64,000 nucleotides of DNA, taken from Pseudomonas sp. ERMR1:02. GTDB lineage: Bacteria; Pseudomonadota; Gammaproteobacteria; Pseudomonadales; Pseudomonadaceae. The position numbers and the translations under genes were made by a program. Under the pieces are notes generated by a model. The model was not told the DNA's origin and made no database searches. It saw only the letters and a list, made by a program, of their open reading frames with translations. Below are positions 43,116 through 51,880 of this stretch, piece after piece. The number at the start of each line of letters is the position of its first letter. The first letter of the stretch is position 1. Location of the stretch: contig NZ_NKJI01000017.1 in assembly GCF_002277815.1 (NCBI RefSeq), forward strand, positions 1 to 64,000, read 5' to 3'.

Positions 43116-44228
43116 TCAATCGTTTATCAGCTTCCCGACCCGAATCGGCTCACGCCCCGCCACTTTCGCCTGCCAGGTCCCCGGCTGTGTATAACGCCCG
43201 CGATCAATGGCAAACAGCACGCCACTGGTCCCGGCTTGCACGGTAGTGACCTTATCGTTCAACGGGTCGACCACTTCAAACAGTGCATCGCCCTTCTCCA
43301 CCCACTCACCGGCTTCGCGCAGAAAACTGACCACCCCGTGATGCGGTGCGAACAGGTATTGAGTGCCTTCAAGCGGCATGCCTTCACAACAATCGTCCGG
43401 TGCCGCCGGCCAGGTGCCCTTGATCAATCCCTGTTCGGCGAGAAAGCCCAGAATCGCCTCGCAATTGGCTTGCGCCTGGTCGACCCGAGTGTCCCCCATG
43501 CTTCCCAGCTCCAGGGTTGTCGCCAGGTTGGCCGGTGGAATCGCGGCGTCGGGGAAAGCCCTGGCCAGACGCAACCACGCAGAGGAACAAGACTCGTCAA
43601 AGGAACTGCCGCCGGAATCTTCACACAGCAACGCCACGCCAGCCTTCAAGCGCGCCGCCAGGGATTGCCACTGCGGCCAGTGTTGCGGCAACGCGTAAAT
43701 ATGAATCGCCGCGTCGAAGTCGCAATGCAAATCGAGGGTGATGTCAGCGTCGCAAGCGTGACGCAACAACAGGCGATGCATCGCCTCCAGTTGTGAAGCC
43801 GGAGCTGGCAAGCCGTCGAGTACCTCGCCCATGGTCTGGCGAATCAGCGCAATGTTGGCCTCGGCATCGCTGCCCAGACGATCACCGATCAACTGTGCCA
43901 CCGGTTCACTGAGTTCGACGAACGCGCGATTGAAGTTCTTGCCACTGCCCAATTCGAAGCGGCCCATGTGACTGCCTTGCAGATGCTGATCGAGACCGAT
44001 GGGGTTGGCCACCGGCACCAGTTCAATCACGCCCTGCAACTGCCCCTGGTTTTCCAGCTCGGTCAGGCGTTTCTTCAGCTCCCACGCGGTGCGCATGCCC
44101 GGTAGCTCATCGGCGTGCAGGCTGGCCTGAATGTAGACCTTGCGAGGGCCTGCGCCATAACGGAACACGCTGAGGGTGCGTTCGGTTCCGAGGTGGCTCC
44201 AGGGTAGTGAATGGTCGATGCGTTGCAT
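43116..44228 (-). CDS. Succinylglutamate desuccinylase/aspartoacylase-family protein
   Basis: 370 residues. Zinc amidohydrolase fold: QASLHADELPG supplies the His and Glu ligands, DITLDLHCDFD the second His, and a Glu acid may lie at TTLELGSMGD. C-terminal lipoyl-like beta barrel (FAPHHGVVSFLREAGEWVEKGD) as in the DUF2817/AstE relatives. It sits downstream of an arginine/ornithine-type binding protein, which suggests a role in basic amino acid or N-acyl-amino acid use (inference). Confidence 0.86.
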   Translation of the reverse strand: MQRIDHSLPWSHLGTERTLSVFRYGAGPRKVYIQASLHADELPGMRTAWELKKRLTELENQGQLQGVIELVPVANPIGLDQHLQGSHMGRFELGSGKNFNRAFVELSEPVAQLIGDRLGSDAEANIALIRQTMGEVLDGLPAPASQLEAMHRLLLRHACDADITLDLHCDFDAAIHIYALPQHWPQWQSLAARLKAGVALLCEDSGGSSFDESCSSAWLRLARAFPDAAIPPANLATTLELGSMGDTRVDQAQANCEAILGFLAEQGLIKGTWPAAPDDCCEGMPLEGTQYLFAPHHGVVSFLREAGEWVEKGDALFEVVDPLNDKVTTVQAGTSGVLFAIDRGRYTQPGTWQAKVAGREPIRVGKLIND

Positions 44229-44246
44229 GTGGAGCTCCTACAGAAC

Positions 44247-44338
44247 TTGTAGGAGCTGGCTTGCCAGCGAAGACGTCGGCACATTCAACAAAGTGTGTGA
44301 CTGTCAGACCGCTTTCGCTGGCAAGCCAGCTCCTACAG
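44247..44338. repeat. REP doublet, GCTGGC/GCCAGC subtype
   Basis: Arms gtaggagctggcttgccagc and gctggcaagccagctcctac. Confidence 0.87.
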
Positions 44339-44374
44339 TTGAGAAACGTGTTGGACGGGATCAATTATGAGCAT

Positions 44375-44412
44375 AAAAAAATGGCAGCCGCGTCAACGGC
44401 TGCCACTTTTTT
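44375..44412. terminator. Bidirectional terminator behind the binding-protein gene
   Basis: AAAAAA-TGGCAGCCG / CGGCTGCCA-CTTTTTT; a perfect nine-pair stem with six-base loop, A-run and T-run flanks. On the minus strand it ends the 44424 gene's transcript. Confidence 0.88.
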
Positions 44413-44423
44413 AATCGGCTCGA

Positions 44424-45203
44424 TTACTCGCCGTATACGTCAAACTTGAAGTACTTGTCCTGCACTTGCTTGTACTTGCCGTTGGCGCGAATTTCGGTGA
44501 TGGCGGTGTTGAATTTGTCCGCCAGCTCTTTATCGCCCTTGCGCACAGCGATACCGGCGCCGCCACCGAAGTATTTCGGATCGTTGTACTCAGGGCCAAC
44601 GAAGGCAAAGCCTTTACCGGCATCAGTCTTCAGGAAACCGTCGTCAAGGTTGACCGAGTCGGCCAGCAGCGCGTCGATGCGGCCAGAGACCATGTCCAGG
44701 TTGGCTTCCTGTTGGGAACCGTAACGCACCAGCTCAATACCGGCCGGCACCAGCACTTCAGTGGCGAAGCGGTCGTGGGTACTGGCGCGCAGCACACCGA
44801 CTTTCTTGCCCTTGAGCTCGGTCAATGGGTCCTTGATGTCGGTGCCTTCCTTCATCACGAAGCGCGCCGGGGTGTGGTAATACTTGATGGTGAAATCGAC
44901 GTTCTTCTTGCGGTCGTCGGTGATGGTCATGGACGACAGGATGGCGTCGATCTTCTTGACCTTCAGTGCCGGAATCAGACCGTCGAACTCTTGCTCGACC
45001 CAGGCGCACTTCACTTTCATCTGCTCGCACAGCGCGTCGCCGATATCGACGTCGAAACCAGTGAGTTTGCCGTCAGGGGTTTTCATCGAGAATGGCGGGT
45101 AACCGGCTTCGATACCAATGCGGATCGGCTTGGCGTCGTCGGCCATGGCGGTCAGGGACAACATCGACAGTGCCAGGGCACCGAACATCACTAGCTTCTT
45201 CAT
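44424..45203 (-). CDS. ABC transporter periplasmic binding protein for Arg/Lys/Orn-type amino acids
   Basis: 259 residues. Signal peptide MKKLVMFGALALSMLSLTAM. Family 3 solute-binding protein (IGIEAGYPPFSMKTPDGKLT, GFDVDIGDALCEQM, TARxx-like DFTIKYYHTPARF). Wording is close to AotJ/ArgT. No permease or ATPase gene is adjacent, so it borrows components from another locus or they lie elsewhere. A predicted ArgR half-site is upstream at 45326-45338. Confidence 0.9.
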   Translation of the reverse strand: MKKLVMFGALALSMLSLTAMADDAKPIRIGIEAGYPPFSMKTPDGKLTGFDVDIGDALCEQMKVKCAWVEQEFDGLIPALKVKKIDAILSSMTITDDRKKNVDFTIKYYHTPARFVMKEGTDIKDPLTELKGKKVGVLRASTHDRFATEVLVPAGIELVRYGSQQEANLDMVSGRIDALLADSVNLDDGFLKTDAGKGFAFVGPEYNDPKYFGGGAGIAVRKGDKELADKFNTAITEIRANGKYKQVQDKYFKFDVYGE

Positions 45204-45534
45204 TTATAACTCCTGTGTGCGGAGGCTTTTATTGGCAGCTTTGATAGGTAGCTTTCGGTCCTTCGCTTGTGGCGGCAAAGACCGAAGAGGCCGGCAGTCT
45301 AGAGTGGCTTGTTCGGGGCAAATTGTTTCGATGCGACAAATACTTATAAAAAATTGCCAAGATTCCAGTGAAGAATCCAGCGTGCGCCAGAGCGGTGCAG
45401 GTACTGTCAGACAATTAGCGTTTTCAGAAAAAACCTACACCAATCCGGGTTCGTTCCGACTGATGAGTCTTGCTGGCGAAGGGCTCTTTTTTGCGGCACA
45501 TTGACTGCCAATCTGCCCACTCAAGAGAAGCGTG
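45204..45534. promoter_or_regulatory. Divergent promoter region with an ArgR-like half-site (45326-45338)
   Basis: On the minus strand TGTCGCATCGAAA fits the Pseudomonas ArgR half-site TGTCGCnnnnnAA and lies about 125 bases before the binding-protein ATG. AT-rich TTATAAAAAATTG is next to it. The remaining 330-base gap has no gene. Confidence 0.45.
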
Positions 45535-46167
45535 ATGCCCGAGTTGAACCTGATCCAGCACCACCCCGCCGAGGGTCCGGGCGCCATCGCCACATGGGCC
45601 GCCGCCCGCGGGGTGACACTGAACATCTTTCGTGCCGACCTCGGCCAGTTACCACCGATAAGCCCGGCGCCAGCGATTCTGTTGGGTGGACCCTATGAGT
45701 CCAACGCCGGACCGGCATGGCTGGAAGCCGAACGCCAATGGCTGGCGGGCAACCTGAAGCAAGGCGCGCCCGTGTTCGCCATTTGCCTGGGGGCGCAGTT
45801 GCTGGCCCTGAGCCTGGGCGGCAATGTGCGACGCATGGCGCAAAGCGAAACAGGATGGATCACCGTGAACTTCATCGATGGTCAGCGTTTGAAGGTACTG
45901 GAATGGCACGAAGACGCCATCGACCTGCCACTCGATGCGCAATTGCTGGCCAGCAGCACCCAGTGTGAACAGCAGATGTACCGCGCTGGGCCAACGCGGG
46001 TGGGTTTACAGTTTCATCCGGAGTGGAATGCCGAATCGGTGGCGGTGCTCAATCAGCACTTTGCCAATGAGTCGCCGCTGCCCCGAGAACCACAAGACAG
46101 CGCCGACTATGCTGCTGTTTTTGATTGGTTACAGGTGACGCTCGATCAGTGGTGGGCTGCGGTTTAA
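45535..46167 (+). CDS. Class I glutamine amidotransferase-like protein
   Basis: 210 residues. Nucleophile Cys in VFAICLGAQLLALSLGG, His in VGLQFHPEWNAES; the Glu follows in the same motif region. Resembles GuaA-amidotransferase-like proteins that hydrolyse gamma-glutamyl groups (PuuD/GATase1 group). ATG at 45535 follows a GAGAAGCG site. Substrate unknown. Confidence 0.87.
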   Translation: MPELNLIQHHPAEGPGAIATWAAARGVTLNIFRADLGQLPPISPAPAILLGGPYESNAGPAWLEAERQWLAGNLKQGAPVFAICLGAQLLALSLGGNVRRMAQSETGWITVNFIDGQRLKVLEWHEDAIDLPLDAQLLASSTQCEQQMYRAGPTRVGLQFHPEWNAESVAVLNQHFANESPLPREPQDSADYAAVFDWLQVTLDQWWAAV

Positions 46168-46168
46168 A

Positions 46169-46257
46169 TGTAGGAGCCGGCTTGCTGGCGAAGGCGGTGT
46201 ATCAGTCACTGCATTGGTGGCTGGACTGTTGTCTTCGCCAGCAAGCCGGCTCCTACA
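46169..46257. repeat. REP doublet, GCCGGC subtype
   Basis: Arms gtaggagccggcttgctggc and gccagcaagccggctcctac, between two convergent genes. Confidence 0.88.
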
Positions 46258-46266
46258 TTAGTGATA

Positions 46267-46701
46267 TCAGCATTCGCAACTGACAACGGTACTGGCCGGC
46301 CGCTGCACCGCAACACTCAACTCAAACCCTTCATCCAGCCACCCGGTCACGCCGCCGATCATCTCCTTGACCGAATAACCCAACGCCGCCAGTTTCACTG
46401 CCGCCTTGTTGGCGCCGTTGCAGTGCGGGCCAGCGCAATAGACTACGAACAGGCTGGTCTTCGGGTAGGTCGCCAGTCCTTCAGCCGTGAGCAATCGTCC
46501 CGCAATGTTAATCGCACCTGGCACATGCCCGCGCTCGAACGCCAGCGGACCGCGCACATCCACCAGAACAAAATCGATTTCGCCGGCCTGTTGGCTGCCG
46601 TGGACATCGGAACAATCGGTTTCGAATGTCAGGCGATTGCTGAAATGCATCAGGGCGATGGCCGATGGGGCGGCGGGAATTTCGCGGACCAGGCTGGTCA
46701 T
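46267..46701 (-). CDS. Rhodanese-like sulfurtransferase
   Basis: 144 residues. Single rhodanese domain: VLVDVRGPLAFERGHVPGAI and active Cys in VVYCAGPHCNGANKAA, GYSVKEMIGGVTGWLDEG. Divergent to the FtrA-like regulator with 101 bases between, and encoded next to it in other pseudomonads in similar arrangements (family knowledge). Substrate sulfur acceptor unknown. Confidence 0.9.
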   Translation of the reverse strand: MTSLVREIPAAPSAIALMHFSNRLTFETDCSDVHGSQQAGEIDFVLVDVRGPLAFERGHVPGAINIAGRLLTAEGLATYPKTSLFVVYCAGPHCNGANKAAVKLAALGYSVKEMIGGVTGWLDEGFELSVAVQRPASTVVSCEC

Positions 46702-46802
46702 GGGCAGTACTCCAGAGTGTCAGTGGGTGTGAACAGACTGTATCTGCCTGCCACTTGCCGCTACAGTGGCGCACAAGACACTCATCGGGAATTTTCCGCC
46801 AA

Positions 46803-47831
46803 ATGCAGCCTGCCCCTGGATTGGTCGCGATTCTGGCCTACGACGGCCTCTGCACTTTCGAATTCGGCATCGCCGTGGAGATCTTCGGTCTGCCGCGCCC
46901 GGAGTTCGATTTTCCTTGGTACGAACAGCAGATTGTCGCCGTCGATCAAGGACCGATGCGCGCCATGGGCGGCATCCAGGTATTGGCCGACGGCGGCCTG
47001 GAACTGCTCGGGCACGCCCGGACCATCATTATTCCCGGCTGGCGCGACCGCAACGCGGCCGTGCCCGAAGCGTTGCTCGCGGCCCTGCGCCAAGCCCATG
47101 CCCGTGGCGCGCGGTTGTTGTCGATCTGCTCGGGAGTATTCGTGCTGGCGGCCAGCGGGTTGCTCAATGGTCACGGCGCCACGACGCACTGGCGCTACAC
47201 CACGGAACTGGCCGAACGATTTCCCGACATTCTGGTGGACCCGGACGTGTTGTATGTCGACTCGGGCCAGTTGATCACCTCGGCCGGCAGCGCGGCCGGC
47301 ATCGACGCCTGCCTGCATCTCGTGGCACGGGATTTCGGCACGCAGGTGACCAACGCCGTGGCGCGGCGTTTGGTGATGTCGCCGCAACGCACCGGCGGTC
47401 AGGCGCAGTTCATTCCAACGCCGGTCGGTCCTACGCCGCGCAGCGATCTTTCCCGCGTCATGCAATGGGCACGTGAGCGTCTGCACGAACCGCTGGAGGT
47501 GCGCGACCTGGCCAGCGAGGCGGCGATGAGCGAACGGACATTCCTGCGGCGCTTCACAGAAGCCAGCGGTCAGTCGCCCAAGACCTGGTTGCAACACGAG
47601 CGCCTGGGCCGCGCCCGCGAACTGCTGGAAAGCACCAATCAAAACACCGAACAGATTGCCCAGCATTGTGGTTATCGTTCGGTGGAAAGTTTTCGGGTGG
47701 CGTTTCGCAGTGTGGTCGGGGTGCCGCCGTCGGTGTATCGGGAGCGGTTTGGGCGTGGGATCAAAGCCATTTCTTCAAGGGCCTCTTCGCGGGCAAGCCT
47801 CGCTCCTACAGGCCATAACCGATCCCTGTAG
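46803..47831 (+). CDS. ftrA: GlxA/FtrA-family AraC regulator
   Basis: 342 residues. N-terminal DJ-1/PfpI-like domain (VAILAYDGLCTFEFGIAVEI, RGARLLSICSGVFVLAASGL) and C-terminal AraC HTH (LASEAAMSERTFLRRFTEAS, IAQHCGYRSVESFRVAFRSV). It reads into the adjacent REP: the last 20 or so residues (SSRASSRASLAPTGHNRSL) are REP-encoded. The ancestor would have stopped near 47760. Likely controls the rhodanese gene. Confidence 0.9.
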   Translation: MQPAPGLVAILAYDGLCTFEFGIAVEIFGLPRPEFDFPWYEQQIVAVDQGPMRAMGGIQVLADGGLELLGHARTIIIPGWRDRNAAVPEALLAALRQAHARGARLLSICSGVFVLAASGLLNGHGATTHWRYTTELAERFPDILVDPDVLYVDSGQLITSAGSAAGIDACLHLVARDFGTQVTNAVARRLVMSPQRTGGQAQFIPTPVGPTPRSDLSRVMQWARERLHEPLEVRDLASEAAMSERTFLRRFTEASGQSPKTWLQHERLGRARELLESTNQNTEQIAQHCGYRSVESFRVAFRSVVGVPPSVYRERFGRGIKAISSRASSRASLAPTGHNRSL

Positions 47832-47854
47832 GAGCGAGGCTTGCCCGCGAAGGC
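47781..47854. repeat. REP doublet, GGCttGCC subtype, inside the ftrA 3' end
   Basis: Arms cgggcaagcctcgctcctac and gtaggagcgaggcttgcccg. Its left arm is translated as the end of the FtrA-like protein. Confidence 0.85.
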
Positions 47855-47876
47855 GTCCTCCCGGACAACTAATGCC

Positions 47877-48632
47877 TTAAGGCTTACGCAACAGATAGGT
47901 ATCCATAATCCACCCATTAGCCAAACGAGCCGCCTTGCGCACCCGCTCAATCTCACCCGCCACATCCTTGAGTTTGCCGCTGATCAGGATTTCATCCGGC
48001 GTCCCAAGGTAAGCCCCCCAGTAAATCTCGGTGTCCTGATCCGCCACCTGGTGGTAGGCATCCTGCGCATCGAGCATCACCACCAGACTGTCGGCTTCGC
48101 TTACCTGCCCCGCCGCCAGCCGCCGGCCGGTGGTGATCTCGACCGAGCGGCCAATCTGATTGAGCGGTACCTTGTGCTGCGCCGCCAGTGCCTGGACGCT
48201 GGTGATGCCGGGGATTACCTCGAACTCGAACGCACAGGCGCCTGATGCAAGAATCGCCTGCAAGATGCGAATGGTGCTGTCGTACAACGCCGGGTCGCCC
48301 CAAACCAGGAAACCGCCACACTGATCGTCAGACAGTTGCTCATTGATAAGCCGTTCAAAGGTCCGCTGCTTGGCAAGGTTCAAGTCATCGACACTGGACG
48401 TGTAGTCCACATCGCCACGCTCGCGTTCCGGACTTTGGGCTTCGACAAAGCGGTAATCACGTTCGGTGATATAGCGCTCGCAAATTTCGCGGCGCAGGTC
48501 GATCAACTTGTCCTTGCTCTGGCCCTTGTCCATGAGGAAAAACACGTCGACCCGATTCAGCGCCTTCACCGCCTGCATCGTGATGTAGTCGGGGTTACCG
48601 GCGCCGATGCCGATGACCAGGAGTTTTTTCAT
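47877..48632 (-). CDS. cobF: Precorrin-6A synthase (deacetylating)
   Basis: 251 residues. TP-methylase fold: GIGAGNPDYITMQAVKAL, GDPALYDSTIRI, and FEVIPGITSVQALAAQHKVP. CobF makes precorrin-6A from precorrin-5 in aerobic cobalamin synthesis, with acetate release, by SAM-dependent methylation at C1. Start ATG overlaps the preceding gene (TGATG). No other cob genes are near. Confidence 0.94.
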   Translation of the reverse strand: MKKLLVIGIGAGNPDYITMQAVKALNRVDVFFLMDKGQSKDKLIDLRREICERYITERDYRFVEAQSPERERGDVDYTSSVDDLNLAKQRTFERLINEQLSDDQCGGFLVWGDPALYDSTIRILQAILASGACAFEFEVIPGITSVQALAAQHKVPLNQIGRSVEITTGRRLAAGQVSEADSLVVMLDAQDAYHQVADQDTEIYWGAYLGTPDEILISGKLKDVAGEIERVRKAARLANGWIMDTYLLRKP

Positions 48633-49216
48633 CAGAGTGTTCCTTCAGGCTCAATGCCCGGCAAGCGTAGCCGCCAGCAACCATTGAACCTCAGTTCGAT
48701 GGCCGACATCGGCTCAACATCAATCAGGTTGAACGCCGAACCTTGCAGCACATGCGTCAGCGCGGCGCGGATAATAAACGGATGAGTCACGGCGACGACA
48801 TGACCGGGTGTCGCCTCCAGTGTCAGCAGCCACGCGGCCACCCGCTCAACGATTTTCGCCACTGACTCGCCACCGTGGGGCGCCGAACTCGGGTCAGCGA
48901 TCCAGCTTTCAAGCAGTTCGGGTTCGGTTTTTTGCAGGTTGTTGATGCGTTCCCCGTTCCAGCGACCGAAATCGCAATCCCTGAGTGCGTCGACAATTTC
49001 CACGGTGTTGCCAAACAGTTCGGCGGTTTGCCGGGCCCGCCGTTCCGGAGCGCACATCAGCCTTGGCGAACCCTTGAATAGAGCACTGCGCGAACCCTTC
49101 GCAGACTGCCAATCCATCTCCAATGGCTCATTTGTGGGAAAACGCGCCAATTTTTGTGCGACGGTTCTGGCGTGGCAAATCAGGGTCAAACGGGTCGCCT
49201 GCACGAAATTTCTCAC
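48632..49216 (-). CDS. Histidine phosphatase family protein
   Basis: 194 residues. Active-site LICHARTVAQK replaces the usual RHGE (R-H-G) with C-H-A-R, so the nucleophilic His is kept; APERRARQTAEL, DFGRWNGERI, HGGESVAKI and VAVTHPFIIRAAL are conserved. Overlaps cobF and is presumably co-expressed; alpha-ribazole phosphatase-like (CobC) function is possible. The GTG at 49216 or 49204 serves as start. Confidence 0.85.
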   Translation of the reverse strand: MRNFVQATRLTLICHARTVAQKLARFPTNEPLEMDWQSAKGSRSALFKGSPRLMCAPERRARQTAELFGNTVEIVDALRDCDFGRWNGERINNLQKTEPELLESWIADPSSAPHGGESVAKIVERVAAWLLTLEATPGHVVAVTHPFIIRAALTHVLQGSAFNLIDVEPMSAIELRFNGCWRLRLPGIEPEGTL

Positions 49217-49534
49217 TGTCGATAGAACGGAAAAACGGCGTCTTGCCGTGGAGTACTGGGCAATTGTGCCGTAACAAGGGTGATCGGGGGCGTTTCGTTT
49301 CAGCCAATGATTTGGGCTCGCACAGTCATTTCATCCCAAAACAACAGCCATATCCGACATCCCTATAGGCCATGCCCTACAAGGTCGATCGACATCCGCG
49401 TAGCCTCGTGCCCATGCGCATTCGCCCCATGACCGGGCGTTCAGATCGGCGCGAAAATTAACTAGACACGCAATGCGCGTTAACTAAATACTGGTTTCAA
49501 CGGATTACCAACACACCATCCAGCAGGAGCCCGG
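49217..49534. promoter_or_regulatory. Divergent promoter region with 22-bp-spaced TTAACTA repeats
   Basis: TTAACTA occurs at 49458-49464 and 49480-49486, a spacing of 22 bases (two helical turns) with a CG-rich segment between. It lies 49-77 bases before the aruF ATG. No gene and no cobalamin riboswitch wording was seen in the 318-base gap. Confidence 0.4.
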
Positions 49535-50611
49535 ATGTCCTCATTCAATGACCCGATCGTCTATTCTGGTCTGGACCGTACCCCGTCCGAACGCATGCTT
49601 GTCTTGCGTCCAGTGCAGTTAACCGACCTGCTCCAATTGCAGCGACTTGCCCGGGAAAGCCTGGTAGGCGTCACGTCCTTGCCGGACGATAGCGAACGCT
49701 TGCGCGATAAAATTCTCGATTCTTGCACTTCGTTCGAGCAAAACGTGCACAGCCCCGGCCCGGAGAGTTACTTATTCGTGCTGGAAGATCTGGCGAACGA
49801 GCGTCTGGTGGGTTGTTCGGAGATTCTCGCCATTGCCGGCTTCAGCGAACCGTTCTATAGCCTGCGCAACCGCCATTTCAACAGTGCCTCGCGGGAGCTG
49901 AACATCGAGCATGACGTGCCGGCGCTGTCGGTATGCCATGACCTCAGCGGCCACACCTTGCTGCGCGGGTTCCATATCGATGCAGCGTTACAGCGCACAG
50001 CATTCTCGGAACTGTTGTCCCGGGCGCGACTGTTGTTCATTGCGGCCCACGCACGGCGTTTTTCCGAAGCGGTGATCACCGAGATTGTCGGCTACAGCAG
50101 CGATGAGGGTCACTCGCCGTTCTGGGATGCTGTGGGCAAGCATTTTTTCGACCTGCCCTATGTCGAGGCGGAGCGGCTTTGCGGCCTGGAAAGCCGGACG
50201 TTTCTCGCCGAATTGATGCCGCACTACCCGATCTACGTGCCGATGCTGCCCCAGGCCGCACAAGACTGCATCGGCCGCATCCATCCGAGTGGCCAGGAAG
50301 CCTTCGATATCCTTGAGCGCGAGGGATTTGAAACCAACAGCTATGTTGATCTGTTCGATGGTGGCCCGACGCTGTTTGCACGAACTGGCGCCATTCGGTC
50401 CATTGCTCGCAGCCACACCGCTTCGGCGAAACCCGGTACCTCCATCGACGCCCGTGGCCGCTACCTGGTGAGCAATGACTCGCTGGAAAATTATCGCGCC
50501 ATCGTCGCCGAACTGGACTACATCGCCGGGCAACCCGTGACGCTGGACGCCGGCATGTGCGCAGCGCTGAAGGTGAGCGAAGGCAGTCCTATCCGGCTGA
50601 TCGCCTTGTGA
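49535..50611 (+). CDS. aruF: Arginine/ornithine N-succinyltransferase, alpha subunit homologue
   Basis: 358 residues, AstA/AruF family GNAT fold: MLVLRPVQLTDLLQLQRLAR, SYLFVLEDLANERLVGCS, SPFWDAVGKHFFDLPYVEAE and FLAELMPHYPIYVPMLPQAA. Subunit pair AruF-AruG transfers succinyl from succinyl-CoA to arginine in the AST pathway. CAGCAGGAGCC precedes the ATG. The other aru genes (C, D, B, E) are not in the neighbourhood. Confidence 0.88.
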   Translation: MSSFNDPIVYSGLDRTPSERMLVLRPVQLTDLLQLQRLARESLVGVTSLPDDSERLRDKILDSCTSFEQNVHSPGPESYLFVLEDLANERLVGCSEILAIAGFSEPFYSLRNRHFNSASRELNIEHDVPALSVCHDLSGHTLLRGFHIDAALQRTAFSELLSRARLLFIAAHARRFSEAVITEIVGYSSDEGHSPFWDAVGKHFFDLPYVEAERLCGLESRTFLAELMPHYPIYVPMLPQAAQDCIGRIHPSGQEAFDILEREGFETNSYVDLFDGGPTLFARTGAIRSIARSHTASAKPGTSIDARGRYLVSNDSLENYRAIVAELDYIAGQPVTLDAGMCAALKVSEGSPIRLIAL

Positions 50612-50672
50612 GCGTCTACCGTCCCGCTGCCCAACGACAACGTCCGAACTGGTGCGAAACAGGAGCTGCAGC

Positions 50673-51707
50673 ATGATCGTCCGTCCGGTTCAGGTCACCG
50701 ACCTGCCCGCCTTGCGCGCGCTGGTCCGACAGGCGGGCCGCGGATCGAACAGCCTGCCCGCCAACGAAGAACGCCTGACCCATCGTTTGCGCTGGGCCAA
50801 GAGGACGTTTGCCGAACAGGTCGAACGCGCTGATGCCGATTACCTGTTCGTTCTTGAAGACGACGATCAGCAAGTAATCGGCGTCAGTGCCCTGACGGGC
50901 GCCGTCGGCCTGCGCGAGCCCTGGTACAACTATCGGGTCGGGCTGACGGTCAGCTCATCAGCGGATCTGGGCATTCATCGGCACATCCCGACCTTGTTCC
51001 TGAACAATGAAATGACCGGGCAATCGGAACTCTGCTCGTTGTTCCTGCGCCACGATCAGCGCCAGGGTGATCACGGTCGATTACTGTCTTTGAGTCGCCT
51101 GATGTTTGTCGCGGAATTCCCGCATCTGTTCGGCGATAAACTCATCGCCGAACTGCGCGGCGCTGCTGACGAACAAGGTTGTTCGCCCTTCTGGGACAGC
51201 GTGGGCCGGCACTTTTTCAAAATGGATTTCAGCCATGCCGATCACCTGTCGTGGCTGGGCAACAAGTCGTTCATTGCCGAACTGATGCCACGCCAACCGC
51301 TTTACGCCTGCCTGCTCACCGAACAGGCCCAGGCCGTGATCGGCAAGCCTCATGCGAACAGCGAACCGGCGCTGAAGATCCTTACCGCCGAGGGTTTTGC
51401 CCACCAGGGCTACATCGACATCTTCGACGCGGGCCCGCTCATCGAGGCCCCGGTATCGAACATCCGTACCGTGCGCGACAGTCAATTACTGGAATTGGCC
51501 ATCGGCACACCGGACGATCAGGCGCCGAAGTGGCTGATCCACAACCGTCGCCTGGAAAACTGCCGTATCACCACCGCACCGGCGCGGCAGGTCGGCCATA
51601 GCCTGATGGTCGATCGGCTCACCGCCAAACGCCTGCAACTGCAACCGGGTGATTCGGTGCGTTGCGTGCTGTTGCGCAATCAACAGCGGCAGGCTGTGGC
51701 GGCTTGA
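50673..51707 (+). CDS. aruG: Arginine/ornithine N-succinyltransferase, beta subunit homologue
   Basis: 344 residues. Same GNAT architecture as the preceding gene (MIVRPVQVTDLPALRALVRQ, DYLFVLEDDDQQVIGVS, SPFWDSVGRHFFKMDFSHAD). 61 bases after aruF, with AGGAGCTGC before the ATG, so an operon. No gene for the next pathway enzymes follows. Confidence 0.88.
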   Translation: MIVRPVQVTDLPALRALVRQAGRGSNSLPANEERLTHRLRWAKRTFAEQVERADADYLFVLEDDDQQVIGVSALTGAVGLREPWYNYRVGLTVSSSADLGIHRHIPTLFLNNEMTGQSELCSLFLRHDQRQGDHGRLLSLSRLMFVAEFPHLFGDKLIAELRGAADEQGCSPFWDSVGRHFFKMDFSHADHLSWLGNKSFIAELMPRQPLYACLLTEQAQAVIGKPHANSEPALKILTAEGFAHQGYIDIFDAGPLIEAPVSNIRTVRDSQLLELAIGTPDDQAPKWLIHNRRLENCRITTAPARQVGHSLMVDRLTAKRLQLQPGDSVRCVLLRNQQRQAVAA

Positions 51708-51880
51708 TCGTCGGGATGGTCCCGCGCCCAGGCACAGCTGCGATCAGCAATCACTCGACCAAAATGGCAGCAATCACGTTAAATTCGTCATCATTCTTAA
51801 CATGCCCCCGTGATAGCCTTTAACACTTTCGGCGTTGACACTTTTGCTCAAGCCCTTCCATTTCCATTGGTGGAACTCAT

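Noticed and set aside
49217..49534. Cobalamin riboswitch ahead of the phosphatase-cobF operon
   Set aside because: No B12-box wording or typical long leader structure could be found.
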